A DNA stretch of 64,000 nt, taken from NCBI GenBank assembly GCA_951799445.1, contig OX637290.1, positions 33,846,987 to 33,910,986 of the forward strand. The letters are read 5' to 3'. Numbering within the stretch: position 1 is the stretch's first letter; each line of letters opens with the position of its first letter. Under the pieces are notes generated by a model, which saw only the letters and a program-made list of their open reading frames with translations, was not told where the DNA came from and did not search any database. Shown piece by piece: positions 50,541-62,800 of this stretch. A program made the position numbers and the translations under genes. The stretch is from Pseudisothecium myosuroides. Its lineage: Eukaryota; Streptophyta; Bryopsida; Hypnales; Lembophyllaceae.

Positions 50541-51321
50541 TAAGAAGTTTTCAAAACTTTCCCTCGTAAAAATAATTGCACCACTATTCTTTTATATTCA
50601 TATTCCAAATTCTGGGATACCTTGAAACCGAGTAAACTCCATTTTTTTTGGGTAAGTAAGGAACGAGGATGATTTTAATAAGTTCAGTGTAGCCATTTTT
50701 TTCCTATATTATATTAGTAATTTTTGTTTAGGGAACCTAACCTTTTTTTTTCATTTAAGATATTGTAGCCTTGTAGGATCTTTCCTTTATAAGAAGAAGA
50801 GCATCAATTTCTTTCCCTTGAGCGGCTGCATTTTTGGTGGGTTCAATATCTTTTTATAGCCCAATAACAACTATATTTGCGTTAGAAGTTCATCATAGTT
50901 GAGTATATTTTTTATAACAATCTGAAATGGAAAAAACCCCTTATTTTTAGTTAACATGATGTAAGACCTTTTAAAAAAAATTCAACTTCAAAGTGAGAAG
51001 AGGAGACATTTTTGGGGGATATTTCTTTCAATATAATAGTAGAGTAATAAAACCCAAAATGAGAACAAACATTTATTCCTCGCGCAGAAAATTGACTCAC
51101 AATATTGCGAGGATAGTATATATTAAAAAATCCAAGCAATATATAATTGCTATGCATGAGAAAAATATAAAGCCGTAGAACTGGAATTGACGCAACAAAT
51201 AAAAAACAACACATATTACTCAGCTAGGCGACTATGGATATACTATGAGTCCATATGTATAAGCCTTACATTACATCTAATAACGAGAAGTAATGTTCAG
51301 GTAAATGATTGCAACAAATGT

Positions 51322-51486
51322 CTAACTGATAACATTTGGGTCGTTCTGAGAACCGCTTCCTTCGCCACGTTCAGAATTGGATGACTCTCCAACCCCCAGC
51401 TTGCGCTTTGCACGAGTGCGAGAAGCTGGTCCATCCGCGTTCAAAATGGATTCTAAGACATTTGAATCCTTCAGAGCTAGGAGGGT
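51322..51486 (-). pseudogene. C-terminal coding remnant cut by LTR B1
   Basis: The minus strand reads an open frame from the LTR junction to a stop at 51,322. It has protein-like, nuclear-type composition: LESILNADGPASRTRAKRKLG then a Ser/Gly-rich tail ending NDPNVIS. The rest of the gene would lie beyond the other side of the element, which I could not find. It is too short to name and may be spurious. Confidence 0.3.
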
Positions 51487-54400
51487 TGTGGGAGTACGTA
51501 TCATCCGGAAAGTCCCAATTAACAATTTAGTGGAGGTAAAAAAAGCAGAACTTTTTCAATTTTTGCATTTAAATACAAAGTTAGGACTTAGATATTAGAA
51601 ATAGAAATTAGTTTCTACGTAGAAAAGATAAAACTCTAAATAGGTTACGCAGTCTGCCGAAAACCGTAGCCGGAAAGCCGGAAAGCCGGAAAGTTCCGGA
51701 TCGTAGGGACCTACTGCCTAGGTTCCAGCTAGGGAACTTACGGGAACTTTTTCGGCAGTGGGAACTTAGGGTTCCGACAGGTACTTAAACCCCACCGCCA
51801 GCCTCATTCAGTCTCTTTTTACCCGTGCTCTTCCACGGTGCGTTAGAAGAGAGAAAGAGTGGTGAGTTAGGACGTGTTAGGGAGAGAAAGGGAAGAAGGT
51901 GCCGATTGCACCGGATTGTCTTAGCAGTCGGTGAGATGGCGGAAGCGAGTCGATCCCGGAGGTCGGTAGTGACAGCCCGGGGCGTACGTCTGGTTATCCC
52001 ATCGGATCCGGAGCGCCTTAAGGAGTTAGAGAAAGACCTAGAAATCATGGGGTGTTTAGGATTGGTAAAACGTCCATGGAACGTCCGGAGTGAAGAGATG
52101 ATTGACGAGCTGGTTTCCGGAGTGGGTAATCAATTCGATTTGACGATTAGGGGTCGATCTAGGGCCTGGACTCCGGAATTGTGGGCGAAGGCGTACTTTA
52201 CGCCAACCAGGGGTTCCGGAATGGCGTCCCGGACGGACACTTATGCCAAGGAGGTATTCCGGAGTCATGCGGATTCCAAGGAAGGGAACGCCGTGAGTGA
52301 CTGTAAGAGTCCCCGAGATGGGCAGTTGTTAGCATTCCTCATCCCTATTTTGTATCCGGAAAAGCCCACCCGGATTACAATGACCGTGGCAAACACTATT
52401 TTCGGAGCGCTGGGAGATAGAGAGAATCCGACTCCCAGGCCGGTCAGTTGGGGAGTGATCATTCACTCCGTAGTGGAAAAGTTAGCGGTTAATATAGCGA
52501 ACAAGAAATCAAGTCCGATTAGCCCCTATCTTTTCCATCTGTATCACTCTGAGGATGCACTGGCCGGACCGGAAATGATAGTGTACCGGAAGGGCGAGAA
52601 TCTGTTGAAGTACGGACTTCCCGCGGAAGATGAACCGGATGAGCTCGAGCCGGAAGAAGAAGAACCGGAACCGGAGCATGCATCACCTAACGTTGGAGGG
52701 ACGCACCGTAAATCGACGGATCAGGGTGCACGGGGGAAACAAGAAACCGAGGAGGTAGAAAAGCCCCGAGAACCACTTCCGGAAATAGATCAGCTAGAGG
52801 CCACCATCAAATGGCTGTTAGCTACCCGGGCACAGAATGAGCGGATGTCGGCGCTGATCCGGAAGATGTGCGAGAAATTGGGTGTGAAGGAAGAAACCCA
52901 ACTTCTGGTGGCGTTGACGGAAAGGCCGGATCCGGAAGCGGTGAAGCAGCTGGAGGACCGGATTCTGACCTTGGAGCAAGAACGGGACCGGTTTCGAGAG
53001 CAAGCTGCGTGGTTGGATAAAGAGCGGATGGCCGCTGAAGCAAAGGAGGGAGAAGCCCTTGATCTGGTCCGGAATGTCCGGGGCCTGTTTGACAATCCGG
53101 CGGATATTCTGGCCAGAGCTACACTCTGGAATTCTCAGATGGTGAAGGATGGGCACGTGGTCGGATCGAAGGTGGTGAACATCCTCGTGGATTTCGAAGT
53201 CCGGATCGAAGGAATGCTCAAGGAAGTCCGGCAACTGTTGGGAAACCTGGATCCGCTTGAGGGGTTAGACCAAGGTCTTTTTGACCTGGGTCAGGATCTC
53301 CAAGAAGGAGGGGCACAAAACCAGCCTTCTCCGGCAAAGAGCAAAAACGATTGCCGGAACGTCGCAAGCCAAAACAGCATCGGCCTAGAAGAGGAGGTCG
53401 CTAGTGAAGCAGTTTGCGGTCACGACTCCGGTGAAGGACGTTGTTCTAGGCGTGCCAGCCGGAAGAACTGCGTCGGTGGCAAATCTCTTCTCCGACAGAC
53501 CGGTTGCTTCTACTTTCCGGGAACCAGCTTTACCCGGAACGGTGTTGAATCCAGCTCGGACGGATCCGGTGAGTTTTACTCACATGCTCCAGCCCCTTCT
53601 CTAGACACCGCCGCCATCCCAGCTCATCGATCTTATTGTTCCGAAACCAAGGGGACGGCGGCTACTGAGCGAGACGGACCCGGAATCGGAAGAGGAGGAG
53701 ACGACTCAATCGGAGGAAGAAGAGTTGCAGCCTCCCCGGACCAGGTCAAAGACGAAGAACACCCCTCCCAAGAAGACAGGTGGATCGCCATCTCAGGGTG
53801 GCACTTCTGTGAAGAAGGCTAAGAGGAATAGGTGACTATCTAGGGTAGCCGTAATAATAGTTAGGATTCTTACCAGGATGGTAGTTCCGGAACCGGCTTT
53901 TCCGAATGTGGGGCCAGTAGTTCCGGACTTTTAGGAGTTTCCCGGTTTCCCGGTTTTCCCGGAACGGTCTTCAGGGCCGTTGCTTTTTTTGCTTTTTATT
54001 TGGCCGTTGGCCGATTTTTCTGGTGGCCGTTTGGGCTGCCTTTTTGTGGGTTTTTAAGGGCAAGCCGGCTTGTTGGCCTGTCATTCCTTTTCCTTGTTCA
54101 TTTAATCTGAAGCATTCAGGAAAGCACTCGTTGGATTATTCTCTTGCGTATCGCGTCTATAGTCACTTGTGTGGATGTGTAAGTGAGAGTGTGCAAGGGG
54201 AGGAGTCCGGATTCTTGGACTGCCGGATTAGGCTGAGTGTGTTTTACGGATGAGTTTTTTTGACTTGCGCAGTGAAAAAGTGGCGCCTTTAAATCGCTGG
54301 TACGGCAATCCGGTGGAGACCAAGGAGTGGTCCGGAAGCTAGTCCGGAATTCGCAGGGGCGGTTCCGTGCGGAGATAGGCAACCGCCAGAGGAATATTTC

Positions 54401-54960
54401 CACCCATCCGGAAGGCTAGTCAACCTCATGAGCGGTCGAGAGCTAGGAAGTCATTCCCTTAGTTCCGGAAGTCCAATATCCGTCGTTGTAGTAAGGAGGA
54501 CCTAACGCTACCTTGTGTGACCAGCTTTCCGGATAGGCCATCCGGGATGTTGTGAGGATGCCACCCTGTTACTCAACTAGATCTATTCTTGGGTTGTGTT
54601 TTGTTTTATGTTGATAGAGTTTATGTCAGATACGGAGTGGTGCAGTTCCCTACCCCTCGGAAAGAGCAAGTGAGGAACCCTCTAAGGGTAAAACAGAGGT
54701 ATCGAAAACCAACTTGTTAGAAAGACGGAACCGGAAGATTGGATAGAGCCGGATCCGGAAGAGAATCCGGAAAGGAAGTAGTTCCGGAAAAGAGTTCGTG
54801 TGTTGAAAGGACCCCTCTCGAGGTGGTCAAAGTCCGGAAACTTAGAGGTCTAGAAACACTAATTTTGAAGCAACGTCTGGAATCTCCTGGGACGATAACT
54901 TGTGTCATTTTAGCACGTTTTGTTGTTAAAGATACTTACGCCTAGATTACGCGTACGACA
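51487..54960 (+). mobile_element. 5' LTR, subfamily B (copy B1), 3,474 bp
   Basis: It begins TGTGGGAGTACG and ends ACGCGTACGACA, directly followed by a primer-binding site (54,965), so the unit is a genuine LTR. It is nearly identical to B2 (59,823-63,298, inverted). It has a GTACTTAAACC box at 51,781 and the LTR-borne gene. No matching AGGGT duplication or same-orientation 3' LTR was found, so the element is truncated or rearranged. Confidence 0.9.
51936..53835 (+). pseudogene. LTR-borne protein gene, copy B1 (frameshifted)
   Basis: It starts MAEASRSRRSVV and follows copy B2 closely until about 53,345. There an extra A in a short A-run shifts the frame, so the frame in use ends in unrelated residues at 53,822. 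The original frame resumes at 53,404-53,604 but meets a TAG (53602-53604) where B2 has CAG. The C-terminal KKAKRN block is still recognisable up to 53,835. Confidence 0.7.
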
Positions 54961-54964
54961 CTTT

Positions 54965-54985
54965 TGGCGCCGCTGCCGGGGATTC
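54965..54985 (+). other. Retrotransposon primer-binding site (tRNA-Asp type)
   Basis: TGGCGCCGCTGCCGGGGATT begins 4 nt after the LTR end. It is complementary, with one mismatch, to the 3' end of plant tRNA-Asp as I remember it, the primer type used by Athila-like Ty3/gypsy elements. It fixes the LTR/internal boundary. Confidence 0.8.
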
Positions 54986-55126
54986 TGATAGATTGTTCTG
55001 AAATTAGAGAATTTATAAAGAGACCTTTAGTCGAAAAGAACAGGAGTTGATATACGGGTTAGCAGTGTGGATCCGTATCCCCAAATTGATGAAGTAGATC
55101 TTGAAAGAGTACCTACCTCGTACTTC

Positions 55127-57817
55127 ATGAGTAGTCCTTTGAGAGGAATTCCAGCCGGAAGACGTTCCGGAAGATTAGAAGAGGCTACTGCTAGAAGATC
55201 GGTAGTACACGGAATCCCTAGTTTTGGTAGAGGTTCCGGATCTATTTCAGCGTCAAAGTCAGAAGAAGATTTGGTACATGTTACTAGGCGAAATCTTATT
55301 GAAACCCCAAGTCCCACCAATCCGGAACCAGTTGCGAATCCGGATGATATAGAACCGGAACCAGATAGAGAACCCACGCCGGTAGATTCAAAAGAGGAGA
55401 TATCCTCTGACAAAGCAGAACCGATGGTGACATCCACACGCCTAAAATATAGTAAATTTACGGGCGATGGTACTACGGATGTGGATGACTGGATGGGAGA
55501 GTTTGAGGCCACCGCCGTAGCCAACCAAGAGGATCCAGCCTCTAGACAGTGTGTCTTCCAAGGATTACTGAAAGGGGAAGCGTTGAAGTGGTATCAGGAT
55601 GTTCCGGAAGTTATCCGGAATAACTGGGAGGACCTTACGGATGCGTTTCTTCAGACATTCCGGGAAGTCGGAGGGGAGGCTAGAGCTCTAGGAAGGTTGA
55701 GTAAAATGTTAATGCGATCCACGGAGTCAGTCAGGAAGTATGGCCAGAGAGTGAAAGCGTTGATGAAGAAACTGACAACGGATGTGTCCCCTAGCATACA
55801 AGTAGAGTGGTATGTGGCAGGATTTCCGGAAGAAATGGGATTCCAAATCCGGCAGGCTCGACCTGCCACGTTACAAGAAGCTATGGAGACAGCCCAGAAT
55901 TACGAAAACTCCGTCCAGTCACTAAGAAGATCCATCAAGAAGAGCGAAAGAAGAGAGAACCGGAGCAAGAAGCATCAGAAGAAGGAGAGAAGAAGATGGA
56001 AGTATTCCGATTTGGAATCTCCAAGTTCCGGAACCGGAACAGAAGCGTCAACCAGCAACACGGAGAGTTCCGGAGCTGAACAAGAAACGTCAAGCAGACG
56101 GTCTTCCAGAGGTCGGGATGAGAAGACGGACCGCGGTAAGAGAGTGATCAAAGTCAAGATGGAAGAAGAGGACTCCAAGAAATTCATGAAGAACCTCCAG
56201 GAGATGTTGGACGCCATCAAAGTCAACATCGCGGAAAACCGGAAGCCGAGACGGATCGTACCAACAACACGGACAAATGTCTGGTGTCCAAGGTGCGGAC
56301 GACCCGGCCATTTTGCAAGGGAATGTCCTCAAGGACCCCAGAAGCAGATCCACTATGTGGATGAGGAGGGAGTTTACTACACCCTACCGGAGGAAGAATA
56401 CGAGGAAGAAGTCAATCCGGTATTCCAAGTCCAAACGGGTTACGGAAGAGGCAGGGCACCTCAGCAACTGATCCGGACCAACGTGTTTCCACGACCCGGA
56501 ACAGGGACATCTAGTTCAGATAACTTCCCACCTTCCAGGTTTCCTCCCGAAACTTGTTTCATTTGTGGAAGTCCTGAGCATTACGCCAACACTTGTCCTC
56601 ACAAAGGGCTTGGTCAAGGAGCACCCCTTGTTCTACCTTGTCAAAATTGTGGAGAGTATGGGCACGGACTTCGTGATTGCCCTAGTCCGCAGTAGGCTAG
56701 AACCATTTACAAACAAGTAGAAGTTCCACCTCGGGATCAAACCGGACTCAATTACGGTTCTAAGACCAGAATTGAGAATCCGGATAAATGACAACCAAGG
56801 GTGGAACTTCCGGAGAAACAAGTAGAAGTAGTTCATAGAGTAGAAACCCGGAGTTCCACCAAGAACCGGGATGAAAGACGTAGGAAGAGAGAGAAGAAAC
56901 GGAAAGAAAAATCCGAATTAGATACCCTGCACGAGGTACCGGATTCGAGCGATTCTGATCGCTCAGTAGTTCAACCAGTTCTACATCCCGTAGTAGATTT
57001 AGAAAAAGGGGTGGCTCGCCGCCCCCTTTCTATCGATATTAGTGATCAAATCAGGATGAGTCTAAATGATTCCGTAGTAATCCCGGAAACTATTCCGAGA
57101 AAGGTCACATTTGATGAGATTCCGGTTGTGATCAATCCGGAATTAAAGGTGGACGAGTATGATATCCTACAAGATATCAAAGATCAGAAGGCCAATGTCA
57201 CCATTGGGCAGCTTCTGCACGACAACGCCAATTACCAGAAGATGATCCGGGAAGCCTGGACCAAGAAACGGAGAAGAAGACTGAAGTTACCCTCGGTTGC
57301 TGTCAACTTTTCCCAAATGGAGGATTACGGAGCACCTGAATTAAAAGTTGAAGTGGGAGGATGCATGATACCTGCAGTACCGGTCGACGGAGGATCCGGA
57401 GTCAACTTGATGTTAGAAGAAACGGCATTTGACCTTGGATATACGTCCTTCCAAGCCACCGACCAAGTACTCCGGATGGCGGATCAATCTCGTGTGCATC
57501 CGGTAGGAAGGCTATCACAAGTTCCTACCCGGATAGGTACAGTTACCTACCTCCTAAACTATGTGATTATCCAAGTTAGCCAGGGAAGACCCTTCCCCAT
57601 GTTGCTTGGAAGACCATGGCTGTATGCAGCCAGAGTCTTAGCGGATTGGGGAGCCAAGGAATTTGTGATTGGGAAACCAGCAATCCGGATTCCCTGGAAA
57701 CGCGTGGAGCATCTTGGAGAAACCAGCAAGTCAGATGGATACACGACGGATTGGTCGGATCCGGAAGATTCAGATTCAGTCCCCAACTGTGGGCGCAAGA
57801 TTACCCACCCTTGGTAA
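55127..57817 (+). pseudogene. Ty3/gypsy-like gag and protease region
   Basis: The gag frame (first ATG 55127, stop TAG 56693-56695) has a retrotransposon capsid domain around GLLKGEALKWYQDVP and three CCHC zinc knuckles: CPRCGRPGHFAREC (about 56,285), CFICGSPEHYANTC (about 56,555) and CQNCGEYGHGLRDC (about 56,640). The same frame continues past TAG and a TGA (56788-56790) into a retropepsin-like region with VDGGSGVNLM (about 57,383) and ends at 57,817. The codons flanking the stops would fit CAG and CGA ancestors, or gag-protease could use readthrough. No reverse transcriptase, RNase H or integrase follows, so this copy cannot be autonomous. Confidence 0.8.
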
Positions 57818-59822
57818 TAAAGCGAACACCAACCAGGTTCTATGCCTTTATCCACAATTTTTAATATATGGGGGTGATGTGAGCGCGGTCCACTGTGCCT
57901 TCCAAGCAATGGATCTTTTTTGCTAACGTTTCCTAAGTTTCGTGGATGGCAGCGAATAATTAGTAATGCATGTAGTAACTCACAAGCTAACTGCGATGTT
58001 CAGAGTGATGGTGAAATTCTAACTCCCTAACTATCTATCCTATGTCGAGGGTAGACTGGGTAGTTGGCGTCATTTCTAATGTCCCTAACTACGTAAAAAG
58101 GGGAACCCCTATGTTCCTTCCATGAACCTCTAAGACTATCGTGGATTTTTAAGACTCTACCTAGAAGCTCTACTTCTAAAGACTAATTCTAAAGTCCAAC
58201 TCTTACTCTAATTTTCAACCTCTAAATGAAACTCTAGACTTTTACTCTTTTAACTTGGCTTTAAGTATTAACTATGGACTTCTATTCTATGTTTTGACTT
58301 TTGACTCTAGGTTTTTACTCCTAATTTAACTTTGAAATTTATCCTCGGAATTTAACTCTAGGTTTAACTTTTAACTCTAAGTTTTTACTCCTCTATTCTA
58401 TCCTAAATTTACCCCTTCTAAATTTAACTCTACGTTTTTTACTTTTAACTCTAAATTTTTACTACTTCCTACTAACTCTAAAATTTTACTTCTACCTCTA
58501 AGTTCTAACTTCTACTTTTAGCTTTTGACTCTAACCTTTTACTCCCCAATTGACTCTAAAATTTAACCGTTAAATTTAATCTAAACTCTTGACTTTTGAT
58601 TTTTGACTTCTACTTCCAAATTTAATCCTAAATCCTGGATTAATTCTAAATGTAATTCTAAATGTAATTCTAAATGTACCCCCCTAAATTTAATTCCAAC
58701 TTTTAACTCTAGGGTTTTGACTTCTAATTTGAACCCTATTCCTAACTCAACAATCTACTTCCTAAGTGGATTCTACTTTTGACTTCTATTTCCTACTCTA
58801 CTTTTTACTTCCTAAAGTTAACTCCAACTTTCGACTTTTGAATTTTAACTTCCCTAATTAAAATCTTAATCTAATTCTAGGTTTTTAACTGTTAATTGAT
58901 CTTTAATTTTTATCCTAAATTCTCTTTCTAATTTAATCCCAATTTCCGTTCATTGTTCCTTGTGGATCAAATTCAATTAAAATTCCTCTGTCCTACCCCC
59001 TATCGCTTAACTTAGCCTAACGCGGTCAGTTTACGGTCAAATCTTAATTATAAGCTGTTTTTGGAAACCTCTATTCCTAATCTATCAACTTTTGAATCTA
59101 AACTTCTAATCTACACTAATCTCGGATGCTAATCACGCTCTAAGGGCTGATTAGGAAAATAAATGCTAATTAGGGAGAAACATCAAAGATTAAATCAAAA
59201 ACTCACCTCTTCACTACCAGTGTCGGAAATGACTTCGTCCACGTCCACGTGTACATCCTCACGCTCCATGGTAGTCTTTGGCTTTGTTTTGAATTTTCTC
59301 CAAGCTCACTGCTTATTGAGAAATATTACAATTTTTGATGATCTAAACTCCCTCTTTCCCTTCCTCCTTTTCTTTTCTTTCTTCCCCTCTCTTCTATACT
59401 AGCACTATTCCACCTAAGTTTTTATGAGTCTTACACTATGGTTTCAAACTACGAGAAGGGTTTAAATGTTCTTCCTACCCTCTTACACAATTTGCCTTTG
59501 TGTCATCTTAATCCTCCTCCCAACGGTCACCACAAATTCTCAAGATTTCCCTCCCTAAGTCTACCTAGGCTTAGACCTAGGTCACTATTTATCGTCTCTC
59601 TCCTTTTTGTTCTCTACTTCATCTCCTTCTTTCTAATCTCCCTCCATTGTTTAGGTGTATATTTGGTTGGTTAGAATGGAGGTTTCAAGTGTGCGTGCAG
59701 GTGTGACGTGGAGGGTACAATTATGTGTGTAGGAGTGATGTGAGGTGTTGACTCTCTTCCTTCCCTTCCCTTTGTTCTTTAGTCACAACTTGGAAGTTTT
59801 GGAATTTTTGGCCTTGGATCCC
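57818..59822. repeat. Low-complexity CTCTAA/TTTTACT-rich tract
   Basis: From about 58,090 to 58,960 short degenerate units such as AACTCTAAATTTTTACT repeat irregularly. Outside this the DNA is unremarkable, and no pol coding was seen in any frame. It may be the element's own non-coding interior or unrelated flanking DNA. Confidence 0.55.
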
Positions 59823-62800
59823 TGTCGTACGCGTAATCTAGGTGTAAGTATCTTTAACCACAAAAACGTGCTAAGATGACACAAGTTATCGTCCCAAGAG
59901 ATTCCAGACGTTGCTTCAAAATTAGTTTCTCGAGACCTCTAAGTTTCCGGACTTTGACCACCTTGAGAGGGGTCCTTTCAACACACAAACACTTTTCCGG
60001 AACTACTTCCTTTCCGGATTCTCTTCCGGATCCGGCCCTATCCAATATTCCGGTTCCGTCTTTCTAACAAGTTGGTTTTCGATACCTCTGTTTTACCCTC
60101 AGAGGGTTCCTCACTTGCTCTTTCCGAGGGGTAGGGAACTGCACCACTCCGTATCTGACATAAACTCTAATAACATAAAACAAAACACAACCCAAGAATA
60201 AATCTAGTTGAGTAAACAGGGTGGCCTCCTCACAACATTCCGGATGGCCTATCCGGAAAGCTGGTCACACAGGGTAGCGTTAGGTCCTCCTTACTACAAC
60301 GACGGATACCGGACTTCCGGAACTAAGGGAATGACTTCCTAGCTTTTGACCGCTCATGAGGTTGACTAGCCTTCCGGACGGGTGGAAATATTCCTCTGGC
60401 GGTTGCCTATCTCCGCACGGAACCGCCCCTGCGAATTCTGGACTAGCTTCCGGACCACTCCTTGGTCTCCACCGGATTACCGTACCAGCGTTTTAAAGGC
60501 GCCACTTTCTCACTGCGCAAGTCTAAAAACTCATCTGCAAGACACACTTAGCCTAATCCGGTAGTCCACGAATCCGGACTCCTCCCCCTTGCACACTCTC
60601 ACTTACACATCCACACAAGTGACTATAGACGCGATACGCAAGAGAATAATCCAACGAGTGCTTTCCTGAATGCTTTAGATTAAATGAACAAGGAAAAAGG
60701 AATGACAGGCCAACAAACCGGCCTGTCCTTAAAAACCCACAAAAAAGCAGCCCAAACGGCCACCAGAAAACCGGCCAACGGCCAACTAAAAAGCAAAAAG
60801 GCAACGGCCCTGAAGACCGTTCCGGGAAAACTGCAAAACCATTTAACTCCTAAAAGTCCGGAACTACTGGACCTACATCCGGAAAATCCGGTTCCGGAAC
60901 TACCATCCTGGTAAGAATCCTAACTACAATTACTGCTACCCTAGATAGTCATTTATTCCTCTTAGCCTTCTTTACAGACGTGCCACCCTGAGCTGGCGAT
61001 CCACCTGTCTTCTGGGGTGGGGTGTTCTTCGTCTTCGACCTGGTCCGGGGAGGCTGCAACTCTTCCTCCTCCGATTGAGTCGTCTCCCCCTCTTCCGATT
61101 CCGGGTCCGTCTCGCTCAGTAGCCGTCGTCCCCTTGGTTTCGGAATAGTAAGATCGATGAGCTGGGACGGTGGCGGTGTCTGGAGAAAGGGCTGGAGCAT
61201 GTGGGTGAAACTCACCGGATCCGTCCGGGCTGGATTCAACACCGTTCCGGGTAAAGGTGGTTCCCGGAAAGTAGAACCCACCGGTCTGTCGGGGAACAGA
61301 TTTGCTACGGACGCAGTTCTTCCGACTGGGACGCCTAAGACAACATCTTTTACTGGAGTGGAGGCCGCAAACTGCTTCACCAGCGACCTCCTCTTCTGTG
61401 CCGATGCTGTTCCGGCTTGCGACGTTCCGGCGATTGTCTTGCTCTTTGCCGGAGAAGGCTGGTTATGTGCCCTTCCTTCTTGGAGATCCTGACCTAGGTC
61501 AAAAAGGCCTTGGTCTAACCCCTCAAGCGGATCCAAGCTTCCCAACAGTTGCCGGACTTCCTTGAGCATTCCCTCAATCCGGACTTCAAAATCCACAAGG
61601 ATGCTCACCACCTTCGATCCCGCCACGTGACCATCCTTCACCATGTGATTATTCCAGAGTGTAGCTCTGGCAAGAATATCCGTCGGAGTGTCAAACAGAC
61701 TTCTGACATTCCGGACCAGATCGAGGGCTTCTCCCTCTTTTGTTTCAGCGGCCATCCTCTCTTTCTCCGACCACGCAGCTTGTTCTTGAAACCGGTCCCG
61801 TTCTTGCTCCAAGGTCAGAATCCGGTCCTCCAGCTGCTTCACCGCTTCCGGATCTGGCCTTTCCGCCAACGCCACCAGGATTTGGGTTTCTTCCTTCACA
61901 CCCAATTTCTCGCACATTTGCCGGATCAGCGCCGACATCCGCTCATTCTGTGCCCGGGTAGCTAACAGCCATTTGATGGTGGCCTCTAGCTGATCTGTTT
62001 CCGAAAGTGGTTCTCGGGGCTTCTCTTCCTCCTCGGCTTCTTGCTTACCCCGCGCATCCCGATCAGTCGATTTCCGGCGCGTCCCTCCAACGTTTGGTGA
62101 TGCCTGCTCCGGTTCTGGTTCCTCTTCTTCCGGCTCGAGCTCATCCGGTTCATCTTCGGCGGGAAGTCCATACCTCAACAAATTCTCGCCCTTCCGGTAT
62201 ATGGTCATTTCCGGTCCGGCCAGTGCATCCTCGGAGTGATACAGATGAAAAAGATAGGGGCTAATCGGACTTGACTTCTTGTTCGCGATATTGACCGCTA
62301 ACTTTTCCACTACGGAGTGTATGATCACTCCCCAGCTGACCGGCCTGGGAGCCGGATTCTCTCTATCTCCCAGCGCTCCGAAAATGGTGTTTGCCACGGT
62401 CATTGTAATCCGGGTGGGCTTTTCCGGATACAAGATAGGGATGAGGAATGCTAACAACTGCCCATCCCGTGGACTCTTACAATCACTCGCGGTGTTTCCT
62501 TCCTTGGAATCCGCATGACTCCGGAATACCTCCACGGCGTAAGTATCCGTCCGGGACGCTATTCCGGAACCCCTGCTCGGCGTAAAGTATGCCTTCGCCC
62601 ACAACTCCGGAGTCCAGGCCCTAGATCGACCCCTAATCGTCAAATCGAACTGATTACCTACTCCGGAAACCAGCTCGTCAATCATCTCTTCACTCCGGAC
62701 GTTCCATGGACGTTTTACCAATCCTAAGCACCCCATGATTTCTAGGTCCTCTTCTAACTCCTTCAGGCGCTCCGAATCCGATGGGACAACTGGACGTACG

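Larger units (their letters stand above)
46915..51321. other. AT-rich repeat-dominated intergenic region
   Basis: No gene is supported over 4.4 kb. It contains a ~404-bp tandem repeat (about 47,420-50,540, listed separately) split by TTAA-flanked DNA at 48,141-50,039. The rest is AT-rich with homopolymer runs. Confidence 0.6.

Noticed and set aside
58090..58960. Interstitial telomere repeat
   Set aside because: The CTCTAA-like units are irregular and do not match TTTAGGG.
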